Source: Jiella soli (GTDB lineage Bacteria; Pseudomonadota; Alphaproteobacteria; Rhizobiales; Rhizobiaceae). Taken from it: 64,000 nucleotides of DNA. Position 1 is the stretch's first letter, and the number at the start of each line of letters is the position of its first letter. Both the position numbers and the translations under genes were made by a program. The notes below the pieces were generated by a model. It was not told the DNA's origin and made no database searches. It worked only from the letters and a program-made list of their open reading frames with translations. Where the stretch lies: assembly GCF_020615385.1 (NCBI RefSeq), contig NZ_JAJAVB010000019.1, positions 53,606 through 117,605 on the forward strand. Reading direction: 5' to 3'. Positions 6,939-16,715 of the stretch are shown here, piece after piece.

Positions 6939-9014
6939 TCAGGTCTTGGCGTTCCAGGCGGCGATCGCCTCCTTGAAGGCGCGGTCCCCCGGAATCCCCT
7001 TCTCGATCGACATCAGCGCGCGACGGCCGGAGGCGTAGGCGAGCGGAATGTCGATCCATTGCTCGCTCTGCAGAAGCGACAGATTGTTCTGCACTGCCTG
7101 ATCGAGATTGTTCAGCGCGATGATGAAGAAGTTGTCCGAGATCTTGCCGGCGACGCCGATCAGCGGCTCGCCCCGCGCCTGCTCCGTATCCTTCAGCGCC
7201 AGCCGCTGCACATTGGCGACGCCGCCGCCGGAGAAGTCCTTCGGCACTTCGAACAGAAGCTCGATGACATGGCTCGCCGGCAGCGTCGGATCCGTATTGC
7301 GCTTGATCGTCATCGTCAGCTTGAGGTTTTCGTCCGGCACGTCGGCGACCGCGCGGATTGCCGCTTCCGCCGGCTGTCCGTCCGCCGGCGGCTCCTTGAT
7401 CACCGACCAGACGACATTGCCGCTCTCCTGCGTGCCCGGCAGGTCTTCCGTCTTCTCCTGATAGAAGACCGCCTTCTGCGCGACCTGCGGCACCCCGTTG
7501 GCGGAGGAGTTCGCCGTGGTGGCTGTCGCCTCGGCAGGCGTATCGGCCGCGGTTGCGCCGGGCTCGCCGGACGCGGTCCCAGGGATCGTCCCGCCGACGA
7601 CGGACGGGTTCTCGCCGATCTCGCTGTTGACCGTCGGCGTCGCTTCACCGGACGGCGCGGGCTGCTCCGTCACCGGAGAGGCCGCGGCGACATTCGTCCC
7701 TTCGTCGAAAGCATTGGGCGCAGCCTTGGCCGGACCCTCGTCCACCTCCGTCCCATCCGGCATCAAGCGCTGCGTGAACTGCCGCGTCGACGCCGATGAA
7801 TTGGCCGGTTCGTTGGCCGCCACCGTCGTGTCCTCGGCGACGCCCGGCGGGGAGTTCTGGGCCTCGGTCTGTCCGACAGCGCCAGAGCCGCTGGTCGCTT
7901 CGCCCGTCGGCTCGGCCGAATTGTTGGCGATGGTGTCGATACCGCCGGGCTCGACCAGCAGCGCTTCGAGCTCGTCGCGATAGATCCACCCGGCGGTGCC
8001 GAGGCCGCCAAGCAGCAGGATCACGGCGACGGCGGCAAGGGCCGAAGGGCCTCGGCCACGCCGCTGCGCCCGCCGCGGCGTATAGCGGGGCGCGGTGAGA
8101 TCGGCCTCGGGAATGCCGGTGTCGTCGATGCGGATATCGCTCGGCACGCGGCTGTCGTCGTGAATGCGCGGCTCGCCGCGCGCACGACCGTTCGCCTCCC
8201 GCAGGGCCGGACCGGTTCCGCCGACCGAATCGCTCTCCTCGCCCTCGGACGGGACGATGAACGGCGCTCCGATGGTCGCCGGACGGTCGTCGACCTCGGG
8301 CGCCTCGGTCTCCGGCGGAAAGAAGGGCGGCGGGGTTCGCCTGCCTTGGTCGGCGCTTTCCTGACCAGGCTCGGGGATAGCGGCGGCCGAGCGGGGCGGC
8401 TCGGTCCGCGGGGCGGGGCTGGCCGGCGGAGCGGGACGCGGCTGCGAGCTCTCGGCGTCCACCATCGGCGGCATGACCGGCGGCTGCGTCGCAGGCCCCC
8501 GGGCGGCCGGACTGCCGCCATTGGGTTGCGGAGTCGCAGCCTGCGGCGCCATCGCGGGAGGCGCCGATGCAGGCTTTGCCGGGCTCGGCTGCGGCGCGGG
8601 CGGGGCCGCACGCGGCATCGCCGGGGCTGTGCTTGCGGCGCCCGCGGACGGGTTCTGCGCTGTCTGGGGTGCGGACGGGGCCGGTCTCGGGGCGGAGGCA
8701 GGCGGGGTCGCTGCCCGCGGCGCACCCGGAGAAGAGGCGGGCGGGGCCGCCTGCGGCGGCTGGTCCTGCGGCGCCTCGGCGGCGGCCGGAGCGCCTTCGC
8801 CATTGCCGGAATAATGCTGCTCGGTCCGCTTGATCGCGTCTTCCAGCGCCGACAGACGCGCCGCAACGACGTTTTCCGCCAGCGGTGGATTGGCTGCGTT
8901 GATCTGGCGCTGGATCGCCGCGCGGGCCTTTTCGTAGACCTTTTCGCGCATCTGCGGCGATGCTTGCGGCAGGCCGTCAATGGTCTTACGGAGAACGCCG
9001 CTCAAATCCGCCAT
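6939..9014 (-). CDS. large Pro/Ala-rich single-span membrane protein, 691 aa
   Basis: The N-terminal ~70 residues are helical (MADLSGVLRKTIDGLPQ...LSALEDAIKRTEQHY). About 250 residues of Pro/Ala-rich, probably disordered sequence follow, then a basic patch (RRAQRRGRG) and one transmembrane helix at about 324-344. A second low-complexity Ser/Thr/Ala linker leads to a folded C-terminal domain of about 180 residues that contains ISDNFFIIALNNLD. Predicted topology is cytoplasmic N-terminus and periplasmic C-terminus. It resembles uncharacterised rhizobial proteins; I do not recognise a named domain. Position next to purA does not indicate a role. Confidence 0.8.
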   Translation of the reverse strand: MADLSGVLRKTIDGLPQASPQMREKVYEKARAAIQRQINAANPPLAENVVAARLSALEDAIKRTEQHYSGNGEGAPAAAEAPQDQPPQAAPPASSPGAPRAATPPASAPRPAPSAPQTAQNPSAGAASTAPAMPRAAPPAPQPSPAKPASAPPAMAPQAATPQPNGGSPAARGPATQPPVMPPMVDAESSQPRPAPPASPAPRTEPPRSAAAIPEPGQESADQGRRTPPPFFPPETEAPEVDDRPATIGAPFIVPSEGEESDSVGGTGPALREANGRARGEPRIHDDSRVPSDIRIDDTGIPEADLTAPRYTPRRAQRRGRGPSALAAVAVILLLGGLGTAGWIYRDELEALLVEPGGIDTIANNSAEPTGEATSGSGAVGQTEAQNSPPGVAEDTTVAANEPANSSASTRQFTQRLMPDGTEVDEGPAKAAPNAFDEGTNVAAASPVTEQPAPSGEATPTVNSEIGENPSVVGGTIPGTASGEPGATAADTPAEATATTANSSANGVPQVAQKAVFYQEKTEDLPGTQESGNVVWSVIKEPPADGQPAEAAIRAVADVPDENLKLTMTIKRNTDPTLPASHVIELLFEVPKDFSGGGVANVQRLALKDTEQARGEPLIGVAGKISDNFFIIALNNLDQAVQNNLSLLQSEQWIDIPLAYASGRRALMSIEKGIPGDRAFKEAIAAWNAKT

Positions 9015-9068
9015 GGATCGCAGTCACTCACTTGTCTAGCTGTTCGAGGTCCCGGCTCGGAAAAGACT

Positions 9069-10361
<1,293 letters not shown>

Positions 10362-10551
10362 TCGGCATTCCTCTCAAGCATTTCCCGCGCGTCCCGGTCG
10401 CGCAAAACCGGCCGGACTATAGAGGAGCGGATCGGCGGACGCGAGACGCGACATGCTCGCCGGGTAGCATGACCGCACCCGCACGCAAGCCTGCCGAAAG
10501 CCCGGAAAGTGCGAAGTCCGCAAAAATCGTCAGCCCTGCTTATTTTACAAT

Positions 10552-10589
10552 GCCCGCTATGCGGGCTCGTCCCTGCCCATTAAACGGGC
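10552..10589 (+). promoter_or_regulatory. tandem short hairpins in the leader of the DMT transporter gene
   Basis: GCCCGC-TAT-GCGGGC at 10552-10566 and GCCC-ATTAAAC-GGGC at 10575-10589 end three bases before the ATG. No Shine-Dalgarno sequence is visible. A good -10-like hexamer (TACAAT, 10546-10551) lies just upstream but has no clear -35 partner. Confidence 0.3.
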
Positions 10590-10592
10590 GGC

Positions 10593-11519
10593 ATGGCTTC
10601 GCGATTCGCCCACCCCTATCTCATCCTCGCGACCGTCGCTCTGTTCTGGGGCGGCAATGCGGTCGCAGGCAAGCTCGCGGCGGGTCACGTCTCACCGATG
10701 CTGATCGTCCTCATCCGCTGGTCCGTCGCCACGCTGCTGATCGCGCCCTTCGCGATCTCCGACGTCCGGCGCGACTGGGCCGTGATCCGGCCGCGGCTGC
10801 CCTATCTCTTCGCGCTAGGCGCCGCCGGCTTCACGCTGTTCAACGCGATCTTCTATCTGGCGGTCACCTACACCACAGCCATCAACGTGACGATCGAACA
10901 GTCCGCGATGCCGCTGGTCGTGTTCCTGGCTAATTTCTTACTCTTCCGCATGGCGGTTGCGCCGCTGCAGATCGTAGGCTTCCTCCTGACCCTCGTCGGC
11001 GTCGCGCTCACCGCCGCGCATGGCGACCTTACCTCGCTCCTGCGTCTCGACCTCAACCGCGGCGACGCGCTGATGATGATCGCCGTCCTGCTCTATGGCG
11101 GCTACACCGTCGCACTGCGTTTCAAGCCGGCGATCAACTGGCGGGCGATGCTGTTCGTGCTGTCGGCCTCCGCGCTTCTCGTCGCGATCGTCTTCGCAGT
11201 CATCGAATGGGCCCTCGGCTATTCCCAGGCGCCGGACTGGCAGGGTTTCACCGCCTCGCTCTACACGGCGATATTTCCCGGCCTCCTCGCCCAGGCGCTC
11301 TACATCCGCGGCGTGGAGATGATCGGCCCGAACCGGGCCAACCTCTTCATCAACCTCGTGCCGATCTTCGGGGCGGCGCTCGCCGTCGCCATCGTCGGCG
11401 AAGACTTCCATCTCTACCATCTCGTCGCGCTCGGCTGCGTTCTCGGCGGAATCCTGCTGGCGGAACACGCGGCCCGCAGATCCCGGCCGCAAGAGCAGCA
11501 GACCCGGGCGGAACGATAG
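10593..11519 (+). CDS. EamA/DMT-family transporter
   Basis: A 308-residue protein with about ten transmembrane helices arranged as two EamA repeats: the first begins LILATVALFWGGNAVAGKLA, the second begins near LLYGGYTVALRFKP. The family exports or imports small metabolites. It precedes bchG on the same strand by 112 bp, but a PpsR-type box in that gap suggests bchG has its own promoter. The tail is basic and soluble. Substrate cannot be predicted. Confidence 0.88.
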   Translation: MASRFAHPYLILATVALFWGGNAVAGKLAAGHVSPMLIVLIRWSVATLLIAPFAISDVRRDWAVIRPRLPYLFALGAAGFTLFNAIFYLAVTYTTAINVTIEQSAMPLVVFLANFLLFRMAVAPLQIVGFLLTLVGVALTAAHGDLTSLLRLDLNRGDALMMIAVLLYGGYTVALRFKPAINWRAMLFVLSASALLVAIVFAVIEWALGYSQAPDWQGFTASLYTAIFPGLLAQALYIRGVEMIGPNRANLFINLVPIFGAALAVAIVGEDFHLYHLVALGCVLGGILLAEHAARRSRPQEQQTRAER

Positions 11520-11584
11520 ACGCTTCGGATCAGGATCCAGAAAAGCCCGGTCGCGGCGCACGCCTGAGACATGGACGCCGCGAC

Positions 11585-11602
11585 TGTCAATTTACATTGA
11601 CA
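11585..11602 (+). promoter_or_regulatory. PpsR/CrtJ-type operator (TGT-N12-ACA) upstream of bchG
   Basis: TGTCAAT-TTAC-ATTGACA is a perfect 7-bp dyad matching the PpsR/CrtJ consensus TGT-N12-ACA. Its right half contains TTGACA (11597-11602), which with a 17-bp spacer would face TAGCCT (11620-11625), a weak -10, only a few bases before the bchG ATG at 11632. PpsR binding would block such a promoter, as expected for aerobic or light repression of pigment genes. The box match is seen; the promoter is inferred. Confidence 0.75.
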
Positions 11603-11631
11603 CTCACGGCGACGCCGCCTAGCCTCGCCGC

Positions 11632-12549
11632 ATGAGCCGCTTGATCCTCGACGCCCCCGCAAGTTCGCGCCCGTCCGCGTCGGCCGCGCTCGAACTCCTC
11701 AAGCCGATCACCTGGTTCGCTCCGATGTGGGCGTTCGGCTGCGGCGCGATCTCGGCGCGGTCCTCGGCGCCCGCTGATGCTGCCACGGTCTGGACCGTGC
11801 TAGCCGGCATCGTGCTCGCAGGTCCCCTCCTTTGCGGCGCGAGCCAGGCCGTGAACGACTGGTTCGATCGCCATGTCGACGCGATCAACGAGCCGCAGCG
11901 GCCGATCCCGTCCGGCCGCATGCCCGGCCGATCCGGCCTCTACATGGCGATCGGCTGGACCGGGCTTTCGCTGTTGATCGCCTTTCTGCTCGGCCCCGTC
12001 GTCGGTGCTGCCTCGGCGCTCGGCTGTCTCTTCGCCTGGGCCTACAGCGCGCCGCCGTTCCGGCTGAAGCGCAATGGCTGGTGGGGCAACGCGGCCGTGG
12101 CGATCTCCTACGAAGGCCTCGCCTGGTTCACCGGGGCCGCGGTCGTTGCCGGCGGCATGCCCGATTCCAAGATCGTGCTCCTCGCCTATCTCTACAGCGT
12201 CGGCGCGCACGGCATCATGACGCTCAACGACTTCAAGTCGATCGAAGGCGACACCGCGCTCGGCGTGCGCACGCTCCCCGTCCAGTACGGCGTCTCCGGC
12301 GCGGCGGTGATCGCCTGCCTGGTCATGGCCCTGCCGCAGACGCTCGTCGCCGCGCTCCTTGCCGCCTGGGGCGCGCCGATCTTCGCCACGGCGGTCGCGG
12401 TGCTGATCGCCGCGCAGATCGTCCTGATGCGGCGATTTGTGGCCGACCCTAGAGCCCGGGCGCCCTGGTACAACGCGACCGGCACCAGTCTGTATGTCGC
12501 CGGCATGATGGTCTCGGCCTTCGCCCTCAGTGCCGTCCTCGGGACCTGA
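11632..12549 (+). CDS. bchG: (bacterio)chlorophyll synthase (geranylgeranyl/phytyl transferase)
   Basis: A 305-residue UbiA-superfamily prenyltransferase with about nine membrane spans. It attaches the isoprenoid tail to the bacteriochlorophyllide propionate. The first Asp-rich motif is at about 75-95 (NDWFDRHVDAINEPQRPIPSG spans it), and the second is NDFKSIEGDTALG. ELLKPITWFAPMWAF is the typical N-terminal helix. No clear ribosome site precedes the ATG, consistent with a very short leader. It is followed after 4 bp by the PucC-family gene and then bchP, the common bchG-orf-bchP order. Confidence 0.93.
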   Translation: MSRLILDAPASSRPSASAALELLKPITWFAPMWAFGCGAISARSSAPADAATVWTVLAGIVLAGPLLCGASQAVNDWFDRHVDAINEPQRPIPSGRMPGRSGLYMAIGWTGLSLLIAFLLGPVVGAASALGCLFAWAYSAPPFRLKRNGWWGNAAVAISYEGLAWFTGAAVVAGGMPDSKIVLLAYLYSVGAHGIMTLNDFKSIEGDTALGVRTLPVQYGVSGAAVIACLVMALPQTLVAALLAAWGAPIFATAVAVLIAAQIVLMRRFVADPRARAPWYNATGTSLYVAGMMVSAFALSAVLGT

Positions 12550-12553
12550 ACCG

Positions 12554-13900
12554 ATGGCGCGCGGGCTGACCTGGTTCGACATTCTGCGCCTCGCCCTGGT
12601 GCAGACGGCGCTCGGCGCCATGGTCGTTCTAACGACCTCGACGATGAACCGCATCATGGTCGTCGAACTTGCCCTGCCGGCGATGTTGCCGGGCGCCCTG
12701 GTCGGTCTGCATTATGCCGTCCAGATGCTGCGGCCCCGCTTCGGCCATGGCGCCGACGGCGGACGGAGGCGCACGCCCTTCATCGTCGGCGGCATGGCCG
12801 TCCTGGCGCTCGGCGCGACCGGCGCGGCGGTAGCCACGGCTCTCATGGGCGCCGACCCCGCTCTCGGCATGGCGGCGGCAACGCTCGCCTTCCTCCTCAT
12901 CGGCGTCGGCGTCGGCGCCGCCGGCACCAACCTCCTGACGCTCGTCGCAACCCATGTCTCCGAGAACCGGCGCGCGCCGGCCGCGACGCTGATCTGGATC
13001 ATGATGATCGCCGGCTTCGCGCTGACGACCGGGCTCGCCGGTGGCTTTCTCGATCCCTATTCGCCGCAGCGCCTGATCGCGGTGACCGGCACCGTCTGCG
13101 CCGCCGCCCTCCTGATCAGCATCGTGGCCATCACCGGCATCGAGCGCCGCGCGGCACCCGTATCGGCCGCAGCGGGAACCGCGCCGAAGCCGGCCTTCGA
13201 GACCGCGCTGGCCGAGGTCTGGCGCGAGGCGACGGCGCGCCGCTTCACAATCTTCATCTTCGTCTCCATGCTGGCCTACAGCGCGCAGGACTTGGTGCTC
13301 GAGCCCTTCGCGGGCCTCGTTTTCCACATGACGCCGGGCGAGACGACGCTTCTATCCAGCGCGCAGCACGGCGGCGTGCTCGCCGGCATGATCCTCGTCG
13401 CGCTGGCGGGCGGGCTTCTGTCGAAGCGCCTGCCGGGCCTGTTGCGGGCGCTCTGCGTCCTCGGCTGCCTCGGCGCGGCCGCAACGCTCGCCGCGCTTGC
13501 CGTATCCGGATCCTACGCCTCCGGCTTTCCGCTGACCGAGACCGTCTTCGCGCTCGGCCTCTTCAACGGCATCTTCGCCGTCTCGGCGATCAGCGCGATG
13601 ATGGCGCTCGCCGGCGAAGGCGGCAAGGCGCGCGAGGGCGTGCGCATGGGCCTGTGGGGCGCGGCGCAGGCGATCGCCTTCGGCCTCGGCGGTTTCCTCG
13701 GCACGGTGGCGGTCGATGCCGCGGGTCGCCTGATATCCTCCGCGGCCGCGGCCTACGGCTCGGTCTTCGCGGTGGAGGCGGTGCTGTTCCTCGTGTCCGG
13801 CTGGCTTGCGCTGCGTGCGGTCGGCGCCGGACGGCAGCCGCGCTTCGCCCCCGCCGAAATGCGGACCGACGATCCCTCCAACTTGGCAGTACCGGCATGA
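12554..13900 (+). CDS. PucC/BCH1-family MFS protein
   Basis: About 448 residues with twelve predicted membrane spans. The N-terminus GLTWFDILRLALVQTALGAM and the loop motif RRRTPFIVGG (71-80) are hallmarks of the PucC / LhaA / Orf428 branch of the major facilitator superfamily. These act in light-harvesting complex assembly or pigment handling. In many purple bacteria this paralogue (orf428) lies between bchG and bchP, exactly as here. The ATG at 12554 is chosen since it begins at the conserved N-terminus; an in-frame ATG at 12530 would overlap bchG. It ends in an ATGA overlap with bchP. Confidence 0.9.
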   Translation: MARGLTWFDILRLALVQTALGAMVVLTTSTMNRIMVVELALPAMLPGALVGLHYAVQMLRPRFGHGADGGRRRTPFIVGGMAVLALGATGAAVATALMGADPALGMAAATLAFLLIGVGVGAAGTNLLTLVATHVSENRRAPAATLIWIMMIAGFALTTGLAGGFLDPYSPQRLIAVTGTVCAAALLISIVAITGIERRAAPVSAAAGTAPKPAFETALAEVWREATARRFTIFIFVSMLAYSAQDLVLEPFAGLVFHMTPGETTLLSSAQHGGVLAGMILVALAGGLLSKRLPGLLRALCVLGCLGAAATLAALAVSGSYASGFPLTETVFALGLFNGIFAVSAISAMMALAGEGGKAREGVRMGLWGAAQAIAFGLGGFLGTVAVDAAGRLISSAAAAYGSVFAVEAVLFLVSGWLALRAVGAGRQPRFAPAEMRTDDPSNLAVPA

Positions 13901-15129
13901 CCCATCGAGGATCAGGATTGAACGAGGCTGCGAGCCCGCTCGAGACGGCCGATGTCGTGGTCGTCGGCGGCGGACCGGCTGGCGCGACCGCGGCCGAGCG
14001 CCTGGCGCGGGCCGGCCATTCCGTCGTGCTTCTGGACCGCGCCGGGCGGATCAAGCCCTGCGGCGGCGCGATTCCGCCGCGGCTCGTGCGTGACTTCGAG
14101 ATCCCGCCGGAGCTTCTCGTCGCGCGGATTTCCGCCGCGCAGATGGTCGCCCCCTCCGACAAGCGCGTGCCGATGCCGATCGACGGCGGCGGCTATGTCG
14201 GCATGGTCGACCGCGCGAATTTCGACGAATGGCTGCGCGAGCGGGCCGAGAAGGCCGGGGCCCGGCGCCGCACCGGCGTCTTCGCCGAAATTCTGCGCGA
14301 CGAAGCCGGACGGGCGATCGTCGCCTATCGCAGCGGGGGCGCAAGCGGGCCGGTCCTCCAGATCGCCGCGCGCCTCGTCATCGGCGCGGACGGCGCCCGC
14401 TCGGCGGTCGGGCGGCAGGAAGTGCCGGGCGCGGAGAAGGTGCCCTGCGTCTTCGCCTATCACGAGATCGTCCGTTCACCGGCGCCCGCCGATGGCGCCG
14501 ACTACGACCCCAGGCGCTGCGACGTCTACTATCAAGGCGGCATCTCGCCGGACTTCTACGGCTGGATCTTCCCGCATGGCGAGACGGCCTCGATCGGCAC
14601 CGGCAGCGCCGAGAAGGGCTACGGCCTGCGCCCGGCCGTAGCGCGGCTGCGGGAGGCGGCGGGCCTCGGCGGCGCGGAGACGATCCGCCGCGAGGGCGCG
14701 CCGATCCCGATGAAGCCACTGAAGCGCTGGGACAACCGCCGCGACGTCATCCTCTGCGGCGATGCGGCGGGCGTCGTCGCCCCCGCCTCCGGCGAGGGGA
14801 TCTACTACGCCATGGTCTCGGCCGAGATGGTGGCCGATGCGGCCGAACGGTTCCTGAAGACCGGCGAAGCCCGGGCTCTATCGACGGCGCGCAAGGCCTT
14901 CATGCGCGAGCATGGCCGCGTCTTCTGGATCCTCGGCATCATGCAGCGCTTCTGGTATCGCTCGGACAAGCAGCGCGAGCGCTTCGTCTCGATCTGCCGC
15001 GACAAGGACGTGCAGCGGCTGACCTGGGAATCCTACATGAACAAGAAGCTGACCCGGCGCGATCCCGCCGCGCATGTCAGGATCTTCTTCAAGGACCTCG
15101 CCCATCTGTTCCGGCTGGTCTCGCCCTGA
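13897..15129 (+). CDS. bchP: geranylgeranyl diphosphate / geranylgeranyl-bacteriochlorophyll reductase
   Basis: A 410-residue flavoprotein with an N-terminal FAD-binding GGGPAGATAAERLARAG, LLDRAGRIKPCGGAIPPRL, GADGARSAVGR and CGDAAGVVAPASGEGI. These are diagnostic for ChlP/BchP, which reduces three double bonds of the geranylgeranyl tail to phytyl. The ATG overlaps the preceding stop (ATGA at 13897-13900). The usual downstream isopentenyl-diphosphate isomerase (idi) is absent: an unrelated gene follows on the opposite strand. Confidence 0.93.
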   Translation: MTHRGSGLNEAASPLETADVVVVGGGPAGATAAERLARAGHSVVLLDRAGRIKPCGGAIPPRLVRDFEIPPELLVARISAAQMVAPSDKRVPMPIDGGGYVGMVDRANFDEWLRERAEKAGARRRTGVFAEILRDEAGRAIVAYRSGGASGPVLQIAARLVIGADGARSAVGRQEVPGAEKVPCVFAYHEIVRSPAPADGADYDPRRCDVYYQGGISPDFYGWIFPHGETASIGTGSAEKGYGLRPAVARLREAAGLGGAETIRREGAPIPMKPLKRWDNRRDVILCGDAAGVVAPASGEGIYYAMVSAEMVADAAERFLKTGEARALSTARKAFMREHGRVFWILGIMQRFWYRSDKQRERFVSICRDKDVQRLTWESYMNKKLTRRDPAAHVRIFFKDLAHLFRLVSP

Positions 15130-15301
15130 AATTTTTTGAGACGGACTGGCAGTCGCGTCGGCCGGACTACCGCATCGAGCTTTGCGCGTTCGCATGGACC
15201 CGCGCGCTCTCAGGAGCGGCAGGGCGGCTGGCAGGCTCACAAGAGACCTGCGGCCAGGTTCACCTCCTGCCGGAATGGCATGTCCCTCCGGGACTGCCCG
15301 G

Positions 15302-16564
15302 TCAGCGCTGAACAAGCCCGAGGAGTAGGGCCATACGCTCGGCCCCCTTGGCGCCGAGGTCGGCGACCGCGTCGCGCAAGAAGCTCCGGATGCAGTAGGG
15401 AACGGCCTCCCTCCCGCCATTCGTCACCGCGCATCCCTGAAACTCCGGCCGCGGCTCCAGCCCGATCTTGTCGTTGAGGAGCAGACGGCCCGAGCGCGCG
15501 TCGTAGAGACGGTAGATCATGTCCGCGCTTAAGAGGACCTTCCCGTCTTCGCCGGCCGAGGCGCTCGCGGCCAGGCTTGCGATCACGACGCCATCGACAT
15601 CGCCGATCGCTGCCGCCGTCTTCTGCCGGATCTCGGCGAGTCCCGGTGGACGGGTATCGCGCTTGCCGAAGGGTTCCGCCACATCGGGCGAGGCCGAGAA
15701 GAAGATCATCTCGCCTTCGTCGGGCCTGACCCGTTCCCGCCTCAGGCCGCGCAGCAAGGCGTCCTCAAAGGAGACGCCGGTGAGACTGCCGGGCTCGGTG
15801 GTGTCGAAGATGGCGACGAGGCGAAAGGTCGGGCGGGCGAGCGACGCGACCGACGCGACCGACGCGACGCCGCAGGACGCCGAACCGACGATCTTCAAAG
15901 CCGCGTCCGCCATCATCGCGCCCGCCATGCGGTCCCGGACCGAGGTGACGCATGCCTTGAACTCGTCCTGGGGGTTCGTCTTCCCGGTCGGACCGTCCAG
16001 GGCACCTGGAAAGGGGCATTCCGACAGAGAAACGTCCCGCCGTTTTACGACGTCCTGCAGTTCGACGATGCCCGTCGCGGTGTCCATGAGCTTCAGGCGA
16101 AGCTCGCCACTCATGACGAGCCCCTCGTCTCCGGAACCCACACCGGCGTGTGCCACGGTCTCGAAACCGTAGATCACAAGGTCGTCGAAGCCGGAAAGTG
16201 TCTTCGATCGCTGCGCAATCTCGGTTTCCCGCAGTGGTTCCCCGCGCGCGCCGAGGGCCGCCATGAGGTCCGGAGCGCTGTCCGCCGCGGCGAGCGCGAC
16301 ATTGCGGCGGCTCCCGTCCGGCGGACAGGGTGCGGACGTGGCCGTGTCGATCGCGGATTGGAGCGCGGTCTCGATCGCGGTGGCAAGTCCGGCGGAGGCT
16401 GGTACGCTTTGCTTGTCAGAAGCATCCTGCAACGCCAGGAGATGCACGGGCTTGTCGGCGGCTCGCGTCTCGGCCGCAACGATAGTCATGGCGAGCAAGG
16501 CGGCAAGACGAAGAAGCGACCTTCGGGGCCGGCGATACAAAAAGCAGCTCGATCTACACGCCAT
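15302..16564 (-). CDS. secreted protein with two tandem related domains, 420 aa
   Basis: A basic N-terminus and a hydrophobic segment ending near ETRAADK predict a signal peptide. The mature protein looks duplicated: residues 39-226 and 246-412 share the order of a hydrophobic strand followed by helix (VHLLALQDASD / FRLVAIFDTTE), a strand pair (LRLKLMDTATGIVELQD / MIYRLYDARSGRLLLND), then two Cys (183 and 205; 378 and 391). The linker VASVASVAS comes from a 9-bp tandem repeat. The fold order is reminiscent of DUF2380, seen again at 54 kb. Function unknown. Confidence 0.7.
   Translation of the reverse strand: MACRSSCFLYRRPRRSLLRLAALLAMTIVAAETRAADKPVHLLALQDASDKQSVPASAGLATAIETALQSAIDTATSAPCPPDGSRRNVALAAADSAPDLMAALGARGEPLRETEIAQRSKTLSGFDDLVIYGFETVAHAGVGSGDEGLVMSGELRLKLMDTATGIVELQDVVKRRDVSLSECPFPGALDGPTGKTNPQDEFKACVTSVRDRMAGAMMADAALKIVGSASCGVASVASVASLARPTFRLVAIFDTTEPGSLTGVSFEDALLRGLRRERVRPDEGEMIFFSASPDVAEPFGKRDTRPPGLAEIRQKTAAAIGDVDGVVIASLAASASAGEDGKVLLSADMIYRLYDARSGRLLLNDKIGLEPRPEFQGCAVTNGGREAVPYCIRSFLRDAVADLGAKGAERMALLLGLVQR
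15842..15868. repeat. 9-bp tandem repeat, three perfect copies
   Basis: CGACGCGAC occurs three times head to tail inside the 420-aa secreted-protein gene and encodes the VAS tripeptide repeats in the linker between its two domains. Being a multiple of three, copy-number change would keep frame. Confidence 0.8.
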
Positions 16565-16715
16565 ACAGAGCGACCTTCGCTGAAACGCGCGGAACTCCCC
16601 TTCAAGGAATGGTGCATTCCTCTACGGAAGTCAAATCGAACGGACCTGCCGCCGTCGGCGCATCAGCCGGGGGAAAAGCGGTTACAGGCGGTCCCGTTGA
16701 AGCCGAGGGTCGACG

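Noticed and set aside
15130..15301. Expected idi gene after bchP
   Set aside because: Only 172 bp of non-coding sequence lies here before a convergent unrelated gene.
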